DNA of 64,000 nt from assembly GCA_035487355.1 (NCBI GenBank), contig DATHMF010000115.1, positions 1 through 64,000 on the forward strand, given 5' to 3'. The notes below the pieces were generated by a model, which searched no databases, was not told the origin of the DNA, and worked only from the letters and a program-made list of their open reading frames with translations. This stretch comes from Terriglobales bacterium (GTDB lineage: Bacteria > Acidobacteriota > Terriglobia > Terriglobales > Acidobacteriaceae). This document shows, piece by piece, positions 19,914 to 29,379 of this stretch. Within the stretch, counting starts at the first letter, position 1. Every line of letters starts with the position of its first letter. The translations under genes were made by a program, and so were the position numbers.

Positions 19914-20465
19914 TCACAGTACCTTCGACATGGTGATGCCGTGACACTCCACGCCGTCTTTTAAAGGACGCGAGGTTCGAACTGCTTCTGTGCCGGTTTG
20001 GATATACCCCAGCTTGCGATAAAACGGCGGCAAATCCGGTCGCAAGCTGAGGACAACAATATCCACGTATTTACAGCCGTGCTTACGGCAATAATCTTCG
20101 GCGGCCTCGACCATCACGCGTCCCAGGCCCGTGCCCTGCCGCGAAGGATCAACCGACAACATGCCGAAATATCCGCGCTCGCCGCGCAACTCCGTATAGA
20201 CCGCCGCGACAATGCGGCGCGCGCCCTTGACAGCGGCCCCCGCTTTTGCAACGCCGTCCGCAATTTCTTCGGCAATAATTTCCGCAACCAGGAACTCGCC
20301 CTTGCGCATCATCTCCGCCATGCGCTCCTCATCGGTGCCCGTGCCGTCGAGAAAGGTCTCAATGGCGAAGGCGGCATTAACCACCGGGATCATGGCAGGC
20401 ATATCGGCAGCGGTTGCTGCACGGATGCGAACAGGAGAAATCGAATCTTTAATAGCAGCAATCAT
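19914..20465 (-). CDS. GNAT-family N-acetyltransferase
   Basis: This 183-residue acetyltransferase has the acetyl-CoA loop (motif A) FGMLSVDPSRQGTGLGRVMV, preceded by the strand AAVYTELRGERGYFG, and the motif B region PPFYRKLGYIQTGTE. The substrate cannot be told from sequence. An Ala/Glu-rich insertion (about 65-85, AEIIAEEIADGVAKAGAAVKG) lies between the first strands. The gene is not obviously in an operon with its neighbours. Confidence 0.88.
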   Translation of the reverse strand: MIAAIKDSISPVRIRAATAADMPAMIPVVNAAFAIETFLDGTGTDEERMAEMMRKGEFLVAEIIAEEIADGVAKAGAAVKGARRIVAAVYTELRGERGYFGMLSVDPSRQGTGLGRVMVEAAEDYCRKHGCKYVDIVVLSLRPDLPPFYRKLGYIQTGTEAVRTSRPLKDGVECHGITMSKVL

Positions 20466-20685
20466 TCGAGCACTCTATCCTCTTAACTATATATTGTGAC
20501 GGGTATCGCCTAAAGCCAGGCGCAGGGTATGATTTTCAAAGCGTTCACGACCCTCCTAAGATGCTTTGCCGCACACAATGACTCGACGACCCGACGATCC
20601 AATGACCCGATTCTTCTCTGTGCCTCTGTGGTGAATAAGATCCTCTGCACCCCACCGCTTCTTCCGTTTGCAGTAAACTGTAACT

Positions 20686-22122
20686 TTGCCTGACGAACAT
20701 CCATCTTCTGTTCCTGAATCTTTACCGGGTGACGCCTTTCCGGGCACACAGGTTGAAGGCACGCAGCGCTCTATCGACACCGCGCTTGCCGAAGGTGCAT
20801 TACAAGGGATGGCCAGCCAGCAAGCCATTGCTCCCGAGATTCCTTCCACCACGATCCAGATGCCGCGCATGTTGCAGGCGGTGCGTCATCGCGACTTCTT
20901 CTTGTTCTGGGTGGGGAACTTTCTCTCCAACGTAGGCACCTGGATGCAGAATGTAGCGCAAGGCTGGCTGGTGTTGGACCTTGCCGACCAGATGAAGCAG
21001 CACGAAGTCCTCGGACGCTTTCAGACCAACGGCGCCTTCTGGCTGGGGCTGGTGGGCTTTGCCACCTCCGCTCCCATGCTGGTCTTCGCGCTGATTGGCG
21101 GCGTCATTGCGGACCGTGTCAACCGGCGCAATATGATGCTGCGCACGCAAACCGCCATGATGGTCTGTGCTTTCATCATGGCAATTCTGGCCTTTACCCA
21201 CGAGATTAATATTCCTGAGATCATCCTGCTGGCTTTTGCTAACGGCCTCGCCGCATCGCTGAACTCGCCCAGCCAACAGGCGCTGGTGCCGCGGCTGGTC
21301 CCGAAAGAAGATCTGGCCAACGCGATTGCGCTCAACTCCGCCCAGTTCAACCTTTCACGTCTCATCGGGCCCACCATCGGTGGCCTGGTGATGGCTTGGT
21401 TGGGCGTGCCGGCAAATTTTCTGCTCAACGGCATCAGCTTTCTGGCGGTGATTTTTGTTTTAACCAAGATCCACTACCCCGATCCGCAGACCAGCGACAA
21501 CAGCGCCAGTCTCTGGCAGAACCTTGCCGATGGCTTTCGCTACGTTTTCTTGCGCAAGGAGATGTCCGCCCTGCTCAGCCTGGTTGCCATTGCTAGTATT
21601 TTCGGGGTTCCGTTCATCACTTTCATTCCATTTTTCGCGCGCGACATTCTCCATGCCGGCGAACGCGGGCTGGGGTTTCTGATGGCCTTCTCCGGTGTCG
21701 GCGCGTTCCTGGGGTCCATCACTATCGCCTGGCTGGGACGTGCCAATCTACGTGGAAGCTTCGTGGTCCGTGCAGCCACACTTTTCTTCGTGGCCGTCAT
21801 TGGTTTCACATTGTCCAGAAAATTTTTCTTGTCCGGCGTGCTGTTGATCTTCGCAGGCTACGCGATGATTCTGATGGTGGCCACGGTGAACACTCTCTTG
21901 CAGCATCTTTCATCGGAGGCCATGCGTGGACGCGTGATGAGCTTTTACGCTACTGCCTTTCTCGGTCTTGCTCCTGTAGGCAGCCTCATTGCGGGCTCGC
22001 TCGCTGGAGTGATCACCGCGCCTTATGCCATTGCGGCCATGTGTTCGCTTGCACTGGTGGCTACGTGGGTGCTTTACTTTACGCGTCCTGAATTGCGAAG
22101 CGTGAGCACTTTTACGAAGTAG
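20686..22122 (+). CDS. Major facilitator superfamily transporter (MFS_3, EntS-like)
   Basis: This is a 478-residue transporter with about twelve hydrophobic segments. The opening helix FFLFWVGNFLSNVGTWMQNVAQGWLVLDL and the loop GGVIADRVNRRNMMLRTQT are typical of the MFS_3/EntS branch, which includes siderophore and macrolide exporters. The block NSPSQQALVPRLVPKEDLANAIALNS is also characteristic. The substrate is unknown. The frame opens with TTG at 20686 without a good ribosome-binding site. An ATG at 20809 (MASQQAIAPEI) is an alternative that would remove a 41-residue hydrophilic tail. Confidence 0.88.
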   Translation: MPDEHPSSVPESLPGDAFPGTQVEGTQRSIDTALAEGALQGMASQQAIAPEIPSTTIQMPRMLQAVRHRDFFLFWVGNFLSNVGTWMQNVAQGWLVLDLADQMKQHEVLGRFQTNGAFWLGLVGFATSAPMLVFALIGGVIADRVNRRNMMLRTQTAMMVCAFIMAILAFTHEINIPEIILLAFANGLAASLNSPSQQALVPRLVPKEDLANAIALNSAQFNLSRLIGPTIGGLVMAWLGVPANFLLNGISFLAVIFVLTKIHYPDPQTSDNSASLWQNLADGFRYVFLRKEMSALLSLVAIASIFGVPFITFIPFFARDILHAGERGLGFLMAFSGVGAFLGSITIAWLGRANLRGSFVVRAATLFFVAVIGFTLSRKFFLSGVLLIFAGYAMILMVATVNTLLQHLSSEAMRGRVMSFYATAFLGLAPVGSLIAGSLAGVITAPYAIAAMCSLALVATWVLYFTRPELRSVSTFTK

Positions 22123-22130
22123 TGCTCTGC

Positions 22131-23000
22131 CTAGGCCGCTGCGGCAATGCGCCGCACGAGGTCATCCTGTTCGGTCTTGCTCTCGGCGCCGATGGTAAAT
22201 GCATCCAGCACGTCGAGCGATAGAGCATACTTCAGAGCTTCATCCTGACGCTCTCGCAGGGCGCCCTGCCCGAGGATCTTCATTCCGATCACTCCCTTGC
22301 CGGCGACTTTCATCTCGCGCAGCACGCCTACAACGGTCTGAGGGTCGGCGTCCATGTGCGCTCCAATCGGATTGATGCGCGCCAGATCAACTTCCACCCA
22401 GGGCGATTTAGCTGCCGCCCGCAACGCCTCGATGCTGTGACACGAACACCCGTGCGCGCGGATTGTCCCCTTCTGCTTGGCTTCCGAGAGAACATCCATG
22501 ACGCCCCGATATCGCTCGGTCCAATCTCCTTCGGTCAGGCAGTGCATCAGGCACACGTCAATGTAGTCGGTGCCCAGTTCTCGGCGGAAGCGCACCAGGT
22601 CAGCGCGCGCCCCGGCCGCGTCGCGTGCCCAGGTTTTGGTGAGGACAGTAACTTTGTCGCGAGGCACATGCTTCAGCGCCTCGGCCACATGCGGATGGCT
22701 GCCGTAGGCATCGGCTGAATCGAAGAACCGCAGTCCCTGGTCATAGCCATGGAGAAGAAGCTTAGAGAGTCCGTCAATGCCCAGCGCGGTCTGATTGGAA
22801 TGGTGACCGAACCCGACTGTACCGGTTCCCATGGCAAGTCTGCTGGTCTTAATGCCGGTCTTCCCCAGCACCACGGTGTCAGAGGCGTTGAACTTGCCGG
22901 GCAAACTGGCTGCTGCAATGGCATCCAGTACGCCTTTCGATGCCAACCATGCAGCCCCCAGGCCTTGGGCCGCGCGTACTATGAATTCCCTGCGTTTCAT
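22131..23000 (-). CDS. Tat-exported aldo/keto reductase
   Basis: This 289-residue protein opens with a twin-arginine type signal, MKRREFIVRAAQGLGAAWLASKG, suggesting export in folded form. The catalytic tetrad of the family is visible: Asp and Tyr in FFDSADAYGSHPH, Lys in TVLTKTWARD, His in DVCLMHCLTEGDW. The barrel motif MGTGTVGFGHHSNQ and the C-terminal FTIGAESKTEQDDL fit the family. The substrate is unknown. The gene runs convergently with the MFS gene, with an eight-base gap. Confidence 0.88.
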   Translation of the reverse strand: MKRREFIVRAAQGLGAAWLASKGVLDAIAAASLPGKFNASDTVVLGKTGIKTSRLAMGTGTVGFGHHSNQTALGIDGLSKLLLHGYDQGLRFFDSADAYGSHPHVAEALKHVPRDKVTVLTKTWARDAAGARADLVRFRRELGTDYIDVCLMHCLTEGDWTERYRGVMDVLSEAKQKGTIRAHGCSCHSIEALRAAAKSPWVEVDLARINPIGAHMDADPQTVVGVLREMKVAGKGVIGMKILGQGALRERQDEALKYALSLDVLDAFTIGAESKTEQDDLVRRIAAAA

Positions 23001-23153
23001 TGGTCCTCCTCATGACAGAAGGTCTATGCATTTTAGACGCCGCAAACAGCGGACCGGTAGGGCAAGACCTGACAAGTATAAGCCAAGGAACTGACCGCTG
23101 CACGGTCTCCCGAGGCTGCGGAAAAACTCATTGTGCCACGAGACAAGTATCAG

Positions 23154-23173
23154 GGCCCGACTTTAGTCGGGCC
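23154..23173. repeat. REP-like palindrome
   Basis: GGCCCGACT-TT-AGTCGGGCC is a perfect nine-base stem with a two-base loop, followed by GCTAAGCGCTGAAAATG. It resembles the GC-rich hairpins of REP elements. It is near the 5' side of the aldo/keto reductase gene. A similar paired element is at 38799-38860. Confidence 0.6.
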
Positions 23174-23299
23174 GCTAAGCGCTGAAAATGAACAACTCCA
23201 CTCTGCCGAAGGGCATGCGCGAAGCGCTAGAAAAGTACCGAAGATTTAAAAAATCATTTTCTGCGGAAAAGCCGTCAAAAACAGCGGCTGGCACCAATC

Positions 23300-23625
23300 T
23301 GGTACCAAAACATTGACTCCTTGGATGCTGCGGGGCCATCATTGTGCCAGACGTGTGTCTTACGTCCAGCATTCAAGAATGCATGAGGGCGCAGTAGCCT
23401 TGTTTTTGGCTGCGAAGCCCTTAAAATGAGGCTCTTTGAAAATTCGTTGCTTGCTTGGATTCACTTTTCGCGGGTTACAGGCGCGAGTCCAAGGGACTGA
23501 CTAGCCGTTCGACTAACCACTTTCCTCACTACCCAGCTAGTAGGGTATTTATGTCCTCTATGTCCTTTATTTATAATGAGTTAAGGCCGTATTTGACTAG
23601 CTAGCAAGTGCGAAGGGGTGCTAAC
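23300..23625 (+). repeat. Dispersed intergenic repeat, copy B
   Basis: This copy lies in the gap of about 680 bases between the aldo/keto reductase gene and the secreted-protein gene. Blocks: TGGTACCAAAA, GGGGCCATCATTGTGCCAGA, the hairpin GCATTC-AA-GAATGC (23369-23382), CTCTTTGAAAATTCGTTGC (23431), ACCCAGCTAGTAGGG (23530) and GCTAGCAAGTGCGAAGGGGT (23599). Relative to copies C and D it has an extra stretch of about 30 bases between the hairpin and CTTTGAAAATT. Confidence 0.7.
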
Positions 23626-23679
23626 AAAAGCAGCTCCAGGCTCTCAGCTCTAATGATCTGAGAACTGGGAACTGCAGTT

Positions 23680-24300
23680 TTACTTCTGCGTTACCGTCAG
23701 CCTATGCTGGCCCACAATGGCGAGGTCTATTTTAGACGTGAGTTTAAATGTGGAATCGAGGCCTACGTTGGGGTATTTGGGTTTCACAAATTTATCAACG
23801 AAAATTTCCAGGAGCATGCGTGGAATCTGCGTATCATCCAGTGCCACCGAATCCACGCTGACCTTTCCTTCGCCGCCGCTGCCGCTGGCATGTGCCACCA
23901 CGCGGACTTCATGCACGCCGCTAAATATGCTCAGCAAAGGATTGCTGCTGGAGCGGCCAGCCTTCAGTTCATCGAAATCAACCTTGGCCGAGCCGTTGAT
24001 GATGTCCGGCTCGAGCCCGAACTTTGTGCTCTTTACTCCTGTGGGCAGTTTGACCAGTCCTTCGGCAAAGTAGGAATTGATTTCTTCTTCGGTAAGGACT
24101 GTGGGTGTCTGGTCGGGGTTCTGCTTCATTCCGTTTTGCTGGATATGTTTCAGCTTTGCGGCCATTCTGTCGGCAGCGGCGCGCGTATTGCCGCCGCTCG
24201 CGGGTGAGGGCTTGACCGAGGATTGCGCAAATGCCGTCGAGGTCAGCAGGATTACGATCAAAATGATATGAAGAGAAATATTCCGGGGATAAACGGGCAT
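23680..24300 (-). CDS. Secreted protein of unknown function, AsmA-linked
   Basis: The 206-residue protein begins MPVYPRNISLHIILIVILLTSTAFAQ, a clear Sec signal peptide. The ATG is only four bases after the stop of the AsmA-like gene, so the pair is coupled. The mature part starts with a Ser/Pro/Gly linker, then LTEEEINSYFAEGLVKLPTGV and strands such as KVSVDSVALDDTQIPRMLLEIFVDKFVKPKYP, patterns seen in small lipid- or envelope-associated proteins. I cannot name the family. A role with AsmA in the cell envelope is inferred from context. Confidence 0.7.
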   Translation of the reverse strand: MPVYPRNISLHIILIVILLTSTAFAQSSVKPSPASGGNTRAAADRMAAKLKHIQQNGMKQNPDQTPTVLTEEEINSYFAEGLVKLPTGVKSTKFGLEPDIINGSAKVDFDELKAGRSSSNPLLSIFSGVHEVRVVAHASGSGGEGKVSVDSVALDDTQIPRMLLEIFVDKFVKPKYPNVGLDSTFKLTSKIDLAIVGQHRLTVTQK

Positions 24301-24304
24301 GGGT

Positions 24305-26011
24305 TTATTGTATCGCGGCGCGGGTTTGTGTCTGGGTTCGCACTGTTCCTGCAACCTCGGGCGAAGCAAAGCCGTTCCAGGCGCCGCCGAATGACAGGTC
24401 AACCTTGGCTTTTCCGCTGGCCGGTGGCTCCATCTCGGGCTGGGGCAATCCCAGGGTCTCGATGAATGCGCTTAGCCTCTCCACATCAACATCTCCTTTG
24501 ATCTCGAAGTGGTAATTACTGCGGCTGAAGATCGCGCTGGCGGTCGCCGGTGCTGCCCCACCCAGGGAGACGTGGAAGGGAGTGACAGCCAATTGCGGCT
24601 CCGCCAACACGGGCGGTCCTTTTTTTGCAGGACGCAGCCCGCCGGCATCTTCCGAAAGCGGACGCTCATAATTGATGGCGATCACGTCTGTACTGGCTGG
24701 AGGCTGCAACAGCTCTGAGCCTAATTTGATGTTGGAAACAATGACCGTCCAAGTCTCCATTCCGTGATCAACCATGCCGCTCGGGCCCCGCGGCGTTGGA
24801 GAACTGAAGAAGGTGCCGTCAATGAAGCCTGAAGCGTCAAGCTCACGCGCCATGCCTTTTTTCATGTGCCGCGCCAGTGCTGCTACGGTCGAGAGTGGAA
24901 ACTTAAAGGCCCGCAAAGAAACATCAGAGAGCAGCAACCTTTCCGCGTTTGGCGTGGTATTCAATGTCAGCCCGCCTACAAGGTTTATGGCTCCTCCATC
25001 CTTGGGCAGGGTGCAATCAAACCGCAACGGAGAGTTGGCCGCAACCACGATTGCACGATAGCTGGCATTGCAATTGATATTGAAGTCAAAGGAATCGTCG
25101 CTGGCAAGGTCGTAACGGCGGAAATCGTCAACGGAAACCGCACCCGAGAGGTCAAATGCCGCAGGCGATCCCGCGAGTTTAGCTGTGACGGTTACCGCCC
25201 CGCGCCAGCCGCGATCACGTCCGTAAATAAGGTGCGTGAGCTGGCCGAGTTGGGCTCTCTCCCACGTCGCCTCCATCTGGAAGGGGGTGGCGCGCAGGTC
25301 GGGAGCCCGCTGAAAGCTTCCGCTCACTTTGAGCGTGCCTGTGTCGCCCAAATTGGCATCCGACCGGATAGGGCGTGCCGCCAGGCGCATGTTCCACAGA
25401 TCTTCGGAAGCCAGCCACAAAGAAAAGTCAGCCTCGGTCAGGGCGAATGCTTTTTTCTCCTGCCCGATTTTGAAGTTAATGCGCCCGCTGTCGGCTTCAA
25501 TGTAGGGGAAGCGCGGCCGCGCTTCTGCATGGGTGGTGCCCGTGGGAGCGCTGGGAATCTGCGCAGCCCGGGTCAGCAGCGATTCCACGTTCCAACGCCC
25601 CTGGCTGTTACGGACCAGGTTCAAGCTGGGTTCTTTCAGGCTTAACCGGGCGATTTCAATGCGTGCTCCCAGCAGAGACCGCAGCCGCAAGTTTGCCGTG
25701 ACACTATCGGAGCGCAGCAGCGGCTCGGAGCTGAATGCAGGGTCATCTTCAATCGTGAAGTTTTCCAGGTTAAATCCCGGGCGGGGAAGAAGATGAAAAT
25801 CAATGTTTTGAGCGCTTACGCGGCGGCCCAGGGAAGCGGTAATCGAAGCCTCCAGGCGTTTTTTCAGCCGATCAAGGCGGATGGGAATGAAAGCCGCAAT
25901 CGCAAAGATTACAGCAATCCAAATGATCCACTTGCGCCGGCGGCGCGGACGCGCGCGCTTCTCCTCAATACGGATAGCTTGGCTGCTGGCGCTCATAACA
26001 GCGCGCTCCAT
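24305..26011 (-). CDS. AsmA-family envelope protein
   Basis: This 568-residue protein has a basic N-terminus (RARPRRRRK), one transmembrane helix (about 28-46) and a large periplasmic part. The segment after the helix, RLDRLKKRLEASITASLGRRVSAQNIDFHLLPRPGFNLENFTI, is the AsmA N-terminal signature. AsmA proteins are bridge-like proteins implicated in phospholipid transport to the outer membrane. The start overlaps the stop of lepB2 (TAATG). An ATG at 25996 (MSASSQ) is an alternative. Its position after two signal peptidases and before a secreted protein fits an envelope-biogenesis operon. Confidence 0.82.
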   Translation of the reverse strand: MERAVMSASSQAIRIEEKRARPRRRRKWIIWIAVIFAIAAFIPIRLDRLKKRLEASITASLGRRVSAQNIDFHLLPRPGFNLENFTIEDDPAFSSEPLLRSDSVTANLRLRSLLGARIEIARLSLKEPSLNLVRNSQGRWNVESLLTRAAQIPSAPTGTTHAEARPRFPYIEADSGRINFKIGQEKKAFALTEADFSLWLASEDLWNMRLAARPIRSDANLGDTGTLKVSGSFQRAPDLRATPFQMEATWERAQLGQLTHLIYGRDRGWRGAVTVTAKLAGSPAAFDLSGAVSVDDFRRYDLASDDSFDFNINCNASYRAIVVAANSPLRFDCTLPKDGGAINLVGGLTLNTTPNAERLLLSDVSLRAFKFPLSTVAALARHMKKGMARELDASGFIDGTFFSSPTPRGPSGMVDHGMETWTVIVSNIKLGSELLQPPASTDVIAINYERPLSEDAGGLRPAKKGPPVLAEPQLAVTPFHVSLGGAAPATASAIFSRSNYHFEIKGDVDVERLSAFIETLGLPQPEMEPPASGKAKVDLSFGGAWNGFASPEVAGTVRTQTQTRAAIQ

Positions 26012-26823
26012 TAGTGCACCATGTTCAGCGTACGGCTCCAGCGTGTTTTATCGAAAAAGTGAAGAATCGTGTACCCGATATTGGCGAGCCGCTCACCGAA
26101 ACTGCTTGGCTCGTAGGTGCTCTTATCAGCCTTAAACGACCAGTAAATAAACATGGGACGTCCTATCAGGTTTGCCTGGGGTACAAATCCCCAATAACGA
26201 CTGTCAAGGCTGTTATCGCGATTGTCACCCATGGCGAAATAACTGTCCGGAGGCACGACTAGTTCTCCATTCTGAACGTACGAAGTCATAGCTTGGCTCC
26301 ACTTCTCGGTTGCACCGTACATCTCGGACGCAGGCACGGAAGGGAAGTTGTCACGATAATCGCTGTAGGTGCCATTGCGGACGACGAAAGGCTCGATCTG
26401 CAGTTCGCCGTTCACGTAGAGTTTGCCATTGACTAGCCGTATCCGATCGCCGGGTACGCCGCGCACGCGCTTGACCAGGTACAAACCTGCCTGTGCAGGA
26501 GCGATGAACACAATGATGTCGCCGCGCTTAATTTTGCCATAGGGCAGCAGAGGACCTACCCACTGCGTCTTGGGCGCAAGGCTCACTCGGTCCACAAAGA
26601 GGTGATCGCCTACTAGAAGCGTATTCATCATGGATTCCGAGGGAATTTCAAAGGCCTGCAGGATAAAAGTAATGATGAACAGGCCTGAAACCAGCACGGC
26701 AGCCATCGAGCCAATGAACTCCATCGTCGTTTCGTGGTGCTTTTCGGGTTTTTCGGCGGAGTTTTTTCCATTCCCCGAAGCAGCTTTTGCTTTATTTTTA
26801 TTTTTTCCCAAGGTATCTCTCAC
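26011..26823 (-). CDS. lepB: Signal peptidase I, second copy
   Basis: This is a membrane serine protease of the Ser/Lys dyad type that removes Sec signal peptides. The chosen GTG at 26823 overlaps the TGA of the preceding lepB (GTGA), giving 270 residues. A longer frame to 26865 would overlap that gene by 45 bases. The N-terminal 35 residues are Lys/Asn/Ala-rich and cytosolic, then one TM helix (about 38-57). Catalytic Ser64 is in IPSESMMNTLLVGD and Lys118 in YLVKRVRGVPGDRI, followed by GDNRDNSLDSRYWGF. One TM rather than two is typical outside the enterobacterial form. Confidence 0.93.
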   Translation of the reverse strand: MRDTLGKNKNKAKAASGNGKNSAEKPEKHHETTMEFIGSMAAVLVSGLFIITFILQAFEIPSESMMNTLLVGDHLFVDRVSLAPKTQWVGPLLPYGKIKRGDIIVFIAPAQAGLYLVKRVRGVPGDRIRLVNGKLYVNGELQIEPFVVRNGTYSDYRDNFPSVPASEMYGATEKWSQAMTSYVQNGELVVPPDSYFAMGDNRDNSLDSRYWGFVPQANLIGRPMFIYWSFKADKSTYEPSSFGERLANIGYTILHFFDKTRWSRTLNMVH

Positions 26824-27701
26824 TGAACCAGTCGCATAACCCGGTTCCAACGCACGTATTCCCACAGGTGGCGGACTGTAAATATCAGACCTGCCAGTTT
26901 ACCATCAGCCGCTTGTGCTTCTTCTGTTCCTACCGGACTCGCGGCAAAAGAGAAGTAAACCAGCCAGGGCCGTCCCTCAATGTTTTCCCGTGGGACGAAG
27001 CCCCAAAAGCGGCTATCTTCGCTGTCGTCGCGGTTATCGCCCAGCACAAAGTAAGAACCGGGCGGGACAACCAACTCGTCCCCCCGGACAAAGTTGGGCA
27101 ATTGCGTCGTCCAGCTTCCATTGGTGTGCTCGTACAGGGAATCGGAAGGGAAGCTACCACGGCCCCCTGTCTGATAAATGGTATAACCCTCATGCAGCAG
27201 CTTGCCATTCACCCAGACGTTCTTGTTTTCCATGCGCACTCGATCGCCGGGCAACCCGATGACGCGCTTCACATAGTGAAGCGAAGGATTGATGGGGTAT
27301 TTGAAGACGATAATATCGCCGTGCCAGATGGGCGAATATGGCAGCACATTGTTCCAGATGCCGCCCTCGCCGAAGCGGACCTTATCCACCATGACGTAAT
27401 CGCCCACCAGCAGCGTATTTTCCATGGAACCTGAGGGAATCTGGAAAGCCTGTATCAAAAACGTGACCACAAAGAGCGCAATCACTACCACAACCAATAG
27501 CGATTGCAGCAGCCCCAGCCAGCTTTCCTGCTGCTTGCGTGGCCGGGTGGAGTGCTGTGGATCTGGAGCCGGGGTGGCGCCTTCTGCGATGTCCGGCTGG
27601 AAGCGGTCAGCCCCGTGCAGAAATTCAGGCTGTGCGGCCGGCTGGTTTTGCGGCTCGCTGGTCTCGGTAGAAGAATTTGACGGAGAAGAAGGATCGCTCA
27701 T
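26820..27701 (-). CDS. lepB: Signal peptidase I, first copy
   Basis: This is a 293-residue signal peptidase I. A Pro/Ser/Glu-rich cytosolic N-terminus of about 60 residues precedes a TM helix (63-85). Ser92 in QIPSGSMENTLLVGD and Lys145 in HYVKRVIGLPGDRV form the dyad. The box VLGDNRDDSEDSRFWGFVP is complete. The start overlaps the rnc stop (ATGA) and the stop overlaps the next lepB (GTGA). The two copies share the catalytic core but have unrelated N-termini, so they may differ in substrates or partners. Confidence 0.95.
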   Translation of the reverse strand: MSDPSSPSNSSTETSEPQNQPAAQPEFLHGADRFQPDIAEGATPAPDPQHSTRPRKQQESWLGLLQSLLVVVVIALFVVTFLIQAFQIPSGSMENTLLVGDYVMVDKVRFGEGGIWNNVLPYSPIWHGDIIVFKYPINPSLHYVKRVIGLPGDRVRMENKNVWVNGKLLHEGYTIYQTGGRGSFPSDSLYEHTNGSWTTQLPNFVRGDELVVPPGSYFVLGDNRDDSEDSRFWGFVPRENIEGRPWLVYFSFAASPVGTEEAQAADGKLAGLIFTVRHLWEYVRWNRVMRLVQ

Positions 27702-28513
27702 TCGCTTTCTCCGGCAGCAGATCGCTGCTTCTCAAGATGCTCGAGCGCCTGGCGGGCAGCACGCTGCTCCGCGCTCTTCTTACTGTGGCCCTCGGCGCGG
27801 GCGACTAAATGCGGGTTTTCGTCGCTGCCGCGCAAATGCAGTCTCACCTCTGCCGTAAAGATTTTTTTGTGGTCCGGGCCGGTCTCTTTCGCAATCACGT
27901 ACACCGGTTGCGGCTGTCCCATGGATTGCACCGACTCTTGCAGCGCCGATTTGTAGTCCGTAAGCGGCAGATTTTCTCCCGCTTGCTGCATCTTGCCGAG
28001 CTCCGGGTTGACGATCTCCTTAAAGATAAACTGGCGGGCGAGTTCCAGTCCGCCATCCAGGTAAAGCGCGGCGATGACCGCCTCCAGCGCATCCACCAGC
28101 AGGGCCGACTTGTTGCGTCCGCCACTTTTTTCCTCTCCGCGCCCCAGCCGTAGATAATCTCCCAGGTTAATCTGCTTGGCCACGCGCACCAGGTGCCGTG
28201 CGCTGACCAGGTGTGCCCGCATTTTGGAAAGTTCACCTTCATGCTTCCCGGGAAAACGCGTAAACAGCGCCTCGCTGGTCACAAACCCCAGCACCGCATC
28301 TCCCAGAAATTCCATGATTTCATTATCGCCTGTGGCAAAGGTCATTTTCTCGCCAGTGCTCTCCCCCGGCGCCGAGGCGTCTGTGGCTTCGTGTGCATGC
28401 GAGCTGTGCGTGAGCGCTTGCTCCAGCAGCCCCGCGTGTTGGAAGCGATGTCCCAGCGCGGCTTCCAGGGTCGAAGTATCAGGGATGGTCATGGGCGCAA
28501 ATAACAAATTCAA
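27698..28513 (-). CDS. rnc: Ribonuclease III
   Basis: This double-strand RNA endonuclease acts in rRNA processing. The signature NEIMEFLGDAVLGFV and the helices GKHEGELSKMRAHLVSARHL and SALLVDALEAVIAALYLDGG are complete, and the C-terminal dsRNA-binding domain (about 190-260) ends in KKSAEQRAARQALEHL. The frame starts at TTG (28513), giving 271 residues. An ATG at 28492 (MTIPDTSTLEAALGHRF) matches usual RNase III N-termini better, but neither start has a strong Shine-Dalgarno sequence. An rnc-lepB pairing is common in bacteria. Confidence 0.95.
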   Translation of the reverse strand: MNLLFAPMTIPDTSTLEAALGHRFQHAGLLEQALTHSSHAHEATDASAPGESTGEKMTFATGDNEIMEFLGDAVLGFVTSEALFTRFPGKHEGELSKMRAHLVSARHLVRVAKQINLGDYLRLGRGEEKSGGRNKSALLVDALEAVIAALYLDGGLELARQFIFKEIVNPELGKMQQAGENLPLTDYKSALQESVQSMGQPQPVYVIAKETGPDHKKIFTAEVRLHLRGSDENPHLVARAEGHSKKSAEQRAARQALEHLEKQRSAAGESE

Positions 28514-28529
28514 GAGATTGCCTATGGAA

Positions 28530-29345
28530 TCAGTGCGCTGTTTTTGTATCAGCCAATAGCTTAAGCCTTGTCTGCTCCTGCGTTGCTAATTTCAGCACGT
28601 CAGCGTCGCTGGCAGAAAGCCCCACCGCTCGATTGGCAGCAGTGAGAGCGTCAGCATATTTCTTTTGATGGTCCATGGCAATCGCCAGCCGCAGCCACAC
28701 CGAAGGCTCAGGGTTTGTGGTATTCAGTTCGGTGGCTTTACGCAGAAAGTCTTCGGCTGCCTTGTCATTCTTGCTGGTCAATTCCACCGTACCCTGGGCG
28801 CCATAGGCCATGGATTTGATGGTATTCAACTGGTCGGCCGTGAACTGCGCCGGCTTGAAAGCGCCCGAATCAATCAACTGGATGGCACGGCCGGCGTCTT
28901 TCACAACTTCATCATGACGCTGTTGCAGGTTCGGGTCTGTTTCTGTGCTGCGCTCAGCCAGGACACTGGAAACCATGATGAGCGCAAAAACGGAATCGGG
29001 ATCGAGGGCAAGCACTTTGTGTCCCATCTCCAGGGTTTTATCTGCGTTGTTGGCCTGCTGGTAACGGCGCATCAATTGTTCATACAAAGTGGACCGCAGA
29101 TCGCTGTCGGGAAACTTGCTTGCGAATTCATTGGCTGCGCTGTCGGCTTTAGCCAGGTTCTGCTCGCTCCAAGCGGCCTGGAATGCGTCGTACTCGGGTT
29201 GGGTCTTTGCCGCCTTAACTTTGGGTTCTCCCGCGGGCTGTTGGGAAGAGGATCCAGGATTTGCATTTTGTGCTTGCGTAGCTTGCGCCGGCAACAAGCT
29301 AGCTGCAGTCAGCAGGATGGCGGCGAGCCTCAAGGCATTTTTCAT
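28530..29345 (-). CDS. Exported TPR-repeat protein
   Basis: The ATG at 29345 has GGAG eight bases upstream and opens a signal peptide, MKNALRLAAILLTAASLLPAQATQAQ. A longer frame to 29531 runs through the neighbouring gene and is rejected. The 271-residue product has a Gln/Pro/Ser linker (27-45) and then helical repeats of TPR type, including ADKTLEMGHKVLALDPDSVFALIM and NPEPSVWLRLAIAMDHQKKYADALTAANRAVGL. It probably acts as a periplasmic protein-protein scaffold. It follows a second exported TPR protein by only 35 bases, so they are likely co-transcribed. Confidence 0.8.
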   Translation of the reverse strand: MKNALRLAAILLTAASLLPAQATQAQNANPGSSSQQPAGEPKVKAAKTQPEYDAFQAAWSEQNLAKADSAANEFASKFPDSDLRSTLYEQLMRRYQQANNADKTLEMGHKVLALDPDSVFALIMVSSVLAERSTETDPNLQQRHDEVVKDAGRAIQLIDSGAFKPAQFTADQLNTIKSMAYGAQGTVELTSKNDKAAEDFLRKATELNTTNPEPSVWLRLAIAMDHQKKYADALTAANRAVGLSASDADVLKLATQEQTRLKLLADTKTAH

Positions 29346-29379
29346 TGTGCTACTCCAAAGGAATGAATGGTTCCTCTCA

